Assembly (NCBI RefSeq): GCF_005938675.2
Contig: NZ_VCCH02000034.1
Coordinates: forward strand, 1 to 64,000
Length of the DNA stretch: 64,000 bases
Origin: Mycobacterium sp. KBS0706
GTDB lineage: Bacteria; Pseudomonadota; Alphaproteobacteria; DSM-16000; Inquilinaceae
Direction: 5' to 3'
Positions within the stretch are counted from its first letter, which is position 1. Every line of letters starts with the position of its first letter. The notes beneath the pieces were generated by a model, which ran no database searches, had not been told where the DNA came from, and saw only the letters and a program-made list of their open reading frames with translations. Shown one piece after another: positions 60,022 to 64,000 of this stretch. A program made the translations under genes and the position numbers.

Positions 60022-60870
60022 GTGCCCGGTTTTCCGATCGTGGACAGCCACGTCCATATTTATGATCCAGACATATTGTCCTATCCATGGATGGATCAGG
60101 TCCCCAGCCTGAAGTCGCGCCATCTGCCGGACGTGTACGACCGGCAGCGCGACGGCGTGGCGATCGACCGCTACGTCTTCGTCGAGGTCGACGTCGCCCC
60201 GGTGCAGCGGGTGGAGGAGGCGCGCTGGGTCGATGCCCTCGCCGACCCCCGACTCGGCGCCCTGGTCGCCGCGGCGGCGGTCGAGGACGGCCAGGCGGTG
60301 CGGACCGAGCTCGACGCGCTGCATGCCGCCACCCCGAAGCTGCGCGGCATCCGCCGGCTGATCCAGGGCGAGGCGGTGGATTTCTGCATCCGGCCCGGCT
60401 TCGTCGAAGGCGTGCAGCTCCTGTCGGAATACGACCTGTCCTTCGACCTCTGTATCTTCCATCCGCAATTCGACGCCGCGATCGAGCTGGTGCGCCGCTG
60501 CCCGGAGATCCGCTTCGTCCTCGACCATATCGGCAAGCCCGGCATCCGGGACGGCATCGACCGGCCCTGGCGCGACCAGATGCGGGCCCTGGCGGCGCTG
60601 CCGAATGTCTGGTGCAAGCTGTCGGGCGTGGTCACCGAAGCCGATCGCCAGGGCTGGACCCGGGACCAGATCGAGCCCTACATATGTCATACGATTGACT
60701 GCTTCGGCTTCGACCGCACCATGTTCGGCAGCGACTGGCCCGTCAGCGAGCTGGCCTCCAGCTATCGCCGCTGGGTCGACACGCTGGACGCCATCCTCGC
60801 GGACGTCCCGGAGGCGCAGCTGCGGCAGCTCTATCGCGACACTGCCATCGCCTTCTACCGGCTCGGCTGA
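60022..60870 (+). CDS. amidohydrolase-2 family lactonase-like enzyme
   Basis: A 282-residue TIM-barrel hydrolase of the L-fuconolactonase/4-sulfomuconolactonase group. Metal ligands are His10 and His12 (VDSHVHIYD), a central His in FHPQFD, His in LDHIGKPG and Asp in FGSDWPVS. A GTG start at 60,022 follows a GGAGG by eight bases. The next gene encodes an aldose-dehydrogenase-like reductase, so the pair could oxidise a sugar and open its lactone. Confidence 0.87.
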   Translation: MPGFPIVDSHVHIYDPDILSYPWMDQVPSLKSRHLPDVYDRQRDGVAIDRYVFVEVDVAPVQRVEEARWVDALADPRLGALVAAAAVEDGQAVRTELDALHAATPKLRGIRRLIQGEAVDFCIRPGFVEGVQLLSEYDLSFDLCIFHPQFDAAIELVRRCPEIRFVLDHIGKPGIRDGIDRPWRDQMRALAALPNVWCKLSGVVTEADRQGWTRDQIEPYICHTIDCFGFDRTMFGSDWPVSELASSYRRWVDTLDAILADVPEAQLRQLYRDTAIAFYRLG

Positions 60871-60902
60871 GCCCAACGATCTGAGACTGAGAGGACCCGC
60901 CC

Positions 60903-61925
60903 ATGGACCCGATCGCCACGCGCCCGCTGGGCAAGAGCGGCGTTCCCGTCACCCAGCTCGGCTTCGGCGGGGCGCCGCTCGGCGACCTCTACCAGAAGCT
61001 GCCGGACGCGCAGGCGATCCAGACCATGGCCAAGGCGCTGGAGCTGGGCGTCACCCTTGTCGACACCTCGCCGCTTTACGGCTACGGCCTGTCCGAGCAC
61101 CGCTTCGGCCAGGTGCTGCGGCCGCGGCCGCGCGACAGCTACATGCTGTCGACCAAGGTCGGGCGCGTCTTCGTGCCGCCGGGGCGCGGCGGCGTCGACC
61201 GCGGCACCTGGGCCGGTGGGCTCGAGTTCAACCCGGTGTTCGACTACAGCTATGACGGCGCCATGCGCTCCTTCGAGCAGAGCCTGATGCGCCTCGGCAT
61301 CTCCTCGGTCGACATCCTCTTGATCCACGACGTCGACATCTGGACCCACGGCTCGCGCGAGGCCTATGAGCAGCGGCTGCAGGAGGCCCTGGCCGGGGCC
61401 TATAAGGCGCTGTTCAAGCTGCGCGAGGAGGGTGTGGTCAAGGCGATCGGCGTCGGCGTCAACGAGGTCGAATCCTGTATGCGCTTCGCCGAGGGCGGCG
61501 ATTTCGACTGTTTCCTGCTGGCCGGTCGCTACACCCTCTTGGAGCAGACGGCACTCGACGACTTCCTGCCGCTGTGCCAGCGCCGCAACATCGGCATCAT
61601 GCTGGGCGGGCCGTATAATTCCGGCATCCTGGCCACCGGCGCCGTGCCCGGCGCCCGCTACAACTACACGGAGGCGCCGCCGGAGATCCTGGAGCGGGTC
61701 AACCGGATCGAGGCGGTGTGCCGTCGTCACGGCGTGCCCCTTCCGGCCGCGGCGATCCAGTTCCCGCTGGCCCATCCGGTGGTCGCCTCGATGATCCCGG
61801 GCGCGGTCAAGCCGGAGGAGGTGGAGCGCAACCACGCCTTGATCGCCACCCCGATCCCGGCCGATTTCTGGGCCGAGCTGAAGCGCGAAGGCCTGGTGCG
61901 GGAGGATGCGCCGGTTCCGGGCTGA
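60903..61925 (+). CDS. aldo/keto reductase (D-threo-aldose/L-fucose dehydrogenase-like)
   Basis: A 340-residue aldo/keto reductase. It has RPLGKSGVPVTQLGFGGAPLG at the start, the catalytic Asp/Tyr in VDTSPLYGYGLSE, Lys in MLSTKVGRV and His in LLIHDVDIW. The length and the VDTSPLYG wording match L-fucose or D-threo-aldose 1-dehydrogenases and pyridoxal 4-dehydrogenase. Placed right after a fuconolactonase-like gene, sugar oxidation is the more likely role. The substrate itself is inferred. Confidence 0.87.
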   Translation: MDPIATRPLGKSGVPVTQLGFGGAPLGDLYQKLPDAQAIQTMAKALELGVTLVDTSPLYGYGLSEHRFGQVLRPRPRDSYMLSTKVGRVFVPPGRGGVDRGTWAGGLEFNPVFDYSYDGAMRSFEQSLMRLGISSVDILLIHDVDIWTHGSREAYEQRLQEALAGAYKALFKLREEGVVKAIGVGVNEVESCMRFAEGGDFDCFLLAGRYTLLEQTALDDFLPLCQRRNIGIMLGGPYNSGILATGAVPGARYNYTEAPPEILERVNRIEAVCRRHGVPLPAAAIQFPLAHPVVASMIPGAVKPEEVERNHALIATPIPADFWAELKREGLVREDAPVPG

Positions 61926-61998
61926 CGCCGGGGCGAGCCAGCCGCCTCCCTGCGCGCCGTCCCGGTGGTAGACTGCAGCGGAAGCACAGGGGGCGGGA

Positions 61999-62586
61999 AT
62001 GGCACAGCAAGTGGTTCCTGCGGCCGGCGGCGTCGGCCTGCGGCTGCAGCGCGGGCAGCGGCTGCGGATCGTCGACCCGGTGGGCGGGCAGACGGGCGAC
62101 CTCATGGCCTATGCCGCGGATGGCAGCGAGCGGCTGTCGAACGGCCGCAGCTTCGACTATGGCGGCAAGATCTATCTGTCGACCGGGGACGTGCTGTGGT
62201 CCGACCGCAGCAGACCGATGCTGACGATCGTCGCCGACGAGGTCGGCCGGCACGACTTCCTCTACGCGCCCTGCAGCCTCGAGATGTACCGGATGCAGTA
62301 CGGCGCGACGGAGTATCACCCGAACTGCCACGACAACTTGCGGGCGGCGCTGCGCGGGCTGGGGATCGAGCCGGATCCGCTACCCAACGCCTTCAACCTG
62401 TTCATGAATGTCGAGATCGCGGCCGATGGCCGGCTGGCCATCGTGCCGCCGCGGTCCCGCGCCGGCGACGCCATCGTGCTGCGCGCCGAGATGGACCTGG
62501 CGGTCGCGATCTCATCCTGCCCGGCCTCGGCCTGCAACGGCGGCGACCCGCCGCGACCCCTTGCCTTCGAGATCCTGGTGGACTGA
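61999..62586 (+). CDS. DUF1989/urea-carboxylase-associated protein
   Basis: A 195-residue protein of the DUF1989 family. It has LRIVDPVGGQTGDLMAYA, DVLWSDRSRPMLTI, the metal-like YHPNCHDNL segment and SSCPASACNGG near the end. Relatives (UcaA/UcaB) accompany urea carboxylase or amino-acid use and a few are guanidine or carboxyguanidine deiminases. No urea carboxylase gene is present, so its partner is unknown. Confidence 0.85.
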   Translation: MAQQVVPAAGGVGLRLQRGQRLRIVDPVGGQTGDLMAYAADGSERLSNGRSFDYGGKIYLSTGDVLWSDRSRPMLTIVADEVGRHDFLYAPCSLEMYRMQYGATEYHPNCHDNLRAALRGLGIEPDPLPNAFNLFMNVEIAADGRLAIVPPRSRAGDAIVLRAEMDLAVAISSCPASACNGGDPPRPLAFEILVD

Positions 62587-62605
62587 GACGCCGCTTCAGG
62601 CGGCC

Positions 62606-62683
62606 GTGGGAAAAAACCCATGACGACGATTTCATTTGACGTGGGCAAAAATCCCACAGATTGATCGTGGGACAAATTCCCAC
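62606..62683. promoter_or_regulatory. three GTGGG...CCCAC dyads ahead of the glycosyltransferase gene
   Basis: The gap holds GTGGGAAAAAACCCAT (62,606-62,621), GTGGGCAAAAATCCCAC (62,641-62,657) and GTGGGACAAATTCCCAC (62,667-62,683). Each has 4-5-base arms around an A/T-rich centre of 6-7 bases. The starts are 35 and 26 bases apart, and the last ends 16 bases before the ATG. The shared arms with varied centres point to a DNA-binding protein rather than a simple repeat. The regulator is not in view. Confidence 0.6.
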
Positions 62684-62699
62684 GTATCAGGATCCGACC

Positions 62700-64000
62700 A
62701 TGCGATCGCCCGACCCGACCGTCGTCCGCAAGGCCTCCGAATCGGGGCCGACGAGCGGTAAGCCAGTGATCTATTTCGACGTCAGCGACGTGGTCGAGTT
62801 CGTCCGCTCGAACAACCGGCTCAGCGGCATCCAGCGGGTATCGATCGAGATCGTCAAACACCTGTCCCGGACCATCGGCCATCACGACATCCGGCTGATC
62901 TGCCATCACCCGACCCTGAAGCGGATGATATGGTTTTCGGCCGAGCCGTTCGGCAGCGGCTACGTGTTCGATCACGCGGAGTTCTGCCAATACTTCGGCA
63001 TCAATCCGCGCCGGGCCGGCGCGGTCAAGATCAGGGACTATCTGAAGAGGCGCTACGCGAGCTCCTTCAAGCGCTCCTTCCATGGCGTGCGGCTGCGCCT
63101 CCGCAACCTGCTCGATGGCGGCCGGACCTTCGACCGGCACAGGATTGCGTCGAAACGGCCGCGCCGGCTCGTGCCGAAGAACGCCATCGATGTCCGCTTC
63201 AACCGCGGCGATCGCGTCTTCATCTCCGGGGCGACCTGGGGCGGCCTGTTCCACAGCTACATCGATGCCCTCGAGGACGCGAAGCGGCGCCCGGGCATCG
63301 AGGTGTCCCTGTTCGTGCACGACCTGATCCCGCTGATCGCGCCCGAGCATGTGGTGAACGACGTGCCGGAGCAATTCTCGGATTGGATCGAGCGGATGTG
63401 CCGCCTGGTCGACCAGTTCCTGGTGAACTCCGAATCGACCGGACGGGATCTCGAACGCTTCATGCGGGCGCATGCCGTCCGGTCCGTGCCGGTCCGGGTC
63501 GTGCCGCTGGCCCATGAGTTCCTGCTGCCGGAGGACGTCCGGCGGCCGGCGCCGGCCAAGTTCTTCGATCCGGACCGGCACAGCTTCGGCGACCGCCGGA
63601 TCCGCTGCGAGGTGCTGAACGCCGCCCTGCTGCCCTATGTCCTGGTCGTCGGCACCATCGAATCCCGCAAGAACGTCTGGACGCTCGCCGTCGTCTGGCA
63701 GGAGATCTACCGGCGCCTCGGCCTCGACACGCCGCGGCTGGTCTTCGCCGGCAAGCAGGGCTGGGCCAAGGGGGCCTTCGACGACTTCCTGCGCGGCACC
63801 GGCAATCTCGACGGCTATATCCGCATCCTCGACCGGCCGGACGATGCCGAGCTGGCCTATCTCTACGAGCATTGCCTGTTTTCGGTCTCGGCCAGCTATT
63901 ACGAAGGCTGGGGGCTGCCGATCGGCGAAGGCCTGTGGTTCGGGCGGCCCGTCGTCGCCTCGAATGTCAGCGCGATGCCGGAGGTCGGCGGGGCGCTGGT
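62700..64000 (+). CDS. glycosyltransferase family 4, cut by the window end
   Basis: The first 433 codons of a GT-B glycosyltransferase; no stop occurs before the window ends. The N-terminal half (VIYFDVSDVVEFVRSNNRL, then GIQRVSIEIV) is like mannosyltransferases of polysaccharide clusters. The C-terminal half has the GT4 donor site: VLVVGTIESRKNV, LVFAGKQGW, and SASYYEGWGLPIGEGLWFGR with the E-x7-E pair, then VVASNVSAMPEVGG. It transfers a sugar from a nucleotide donor, probably for surface polysaccharide. AGGA lies nine bases before the ATG. Confidence 0.88.
   Translation, partial: MRSPDPTVVRKASESGPTSGKPVIYFDVSDVVEFVRSNNRLSGIQRVSIEIVKHLSRTIGHHDIRLICHHPTLKRMIWFSAEPFGSGYVFDHAEFCQYFGINPRRAGAVKIRDYLKRRYASSFKRSFHGVRLRLRNLLDGGRTFDRHRIASKRPRRLVPKNAIDVRFNRGDRVFISGATWGGLFHSYIDALEDAKRRPGIEVSLFVHDLIPLIAPEHVVNDVPEQFSDWIERMCRLVDQFLVNSESTGRDLERFMRAHAVRSVPVRVVPLAHEFLLPEDVRRPAPAKFFDPDRHSFGDRRIRCEVLNAALLPYVLVVGTIESRKNVWTLAVVWQEIYRRLGLDTPRLVFAGKQGWAKGAFDDFLRGTGNLDGYIRILDRPDDAELAYLYEHCLFSVSASYYEGWGLPIGEGLWFGRPVVASNVSAMPEVGGAL

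Noticed and set aside
62606..62683. Possible CRISPR array
   Set aside because: Only three short dyads with overlapping unequal spacing and no cas genes; they are better seen as operators. The same holds for the two dyads near 6,000.

Overview
The window looks like the chromosome of a high-GC alphaproteobacterium, most like the Rhodospirillales (Azospirillum/Inquilinus type). The basis is the block hemY-hemD-hemC / tsaD-gpsA / EVE protein, an Rsm22-type methyltransferase beside hisS, an Atm1-type exporter and the codon usage. The assignment to a group is inference from gene content; no 16S rRNA gene is present.

Positions 1-20,900 form an accessory region whose base composition is visibly less GC-rich than the rest. 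It ends at the 3' end of a tRNA-Thr(CGT) gene (20,871-20,945, minus strand). A tyrosine recombinase gene runs into the tRNA gene, and its last codons lie inside it. This is the classic right end of an integrative element. From left to right the region holds: (a) a minus-strand signalling cluster: response regulator, FkbM-type methyltransferase, small periplasmic protein, histidine kinase and MASE1-PAS-GGDEF diguanylate cyclase; (b) a small HTH gene and a 405-base leader with two copies of a 17-base dyad; (c) a plus-strand type IV secretion (T4SS) operon of fifteen genes, 6,169-17,977, with virB3, virB2, virB4, virB5, two virB6 copies, virB8, virB9, a virB10 split over two genes, two lipoproteins and three unrecognised exported proteins; (d) a DUF736 gene, small overlapping genes (one broken), an AlpA-like factor and the integrase. 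No VirB11, VirD4 or relaxase gene is visible. The second VirB6 carries an N-terminal lysozyme-like domain, so it looks like a VirB1-VirB6 fusion.

From 20,946 on the sequence is mostly chromosomal backbone. After a ricin-type lectin gene with an AT-rich leader come the haem genes hemC, hemD (fused in frame to a mitofilin-like membrane protein) and hemY, divergent from tsaD-gpsA. A brnT/brnA toxin-antitoxin pair (brnT frameshifted) sits between gpsA and the EVE gene. Then follow a phosphopantetheinyl transferase, a phosphoesterase, DUF1003, mscL, an OmpA-like lipoprotein, a ribosomal-oxygenase-like cupin, a thiolase, a hydroxyacid dehydrogenase, an Atm1-type ABC exporter divergent from an Rrf2 regulator and thioredoxin-reductase-like pair, a DsbA-fold isomerase, a peptidoglycan-binding protein, hisS and rsm22.

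From 46 kb there are a PIN/antitoxin pair, two orphan minus-strand genes, an acetolactate-synthase-like enzyme, a class III nucleotide cyclase, a zinc alcohol dehydrogenase, a LysE exporter, and a CadR-like regulator divergent from a P1B metal ATPase with an unusual His-rich zinc-ribbon tail. The right end holds a sulfatase-HAD pair, an amidohydrolase, an aldo/keto reductase, a DUF1989 protein and a glycosyltransferase cut by the window edge and preceded by three GTGGG-N(6-7)-CCCA(C/T) dyads. Several intergenic gaps carry palindromic repeats, including two copies of a 97-base hairpin family, one interrupted by another palindrome.
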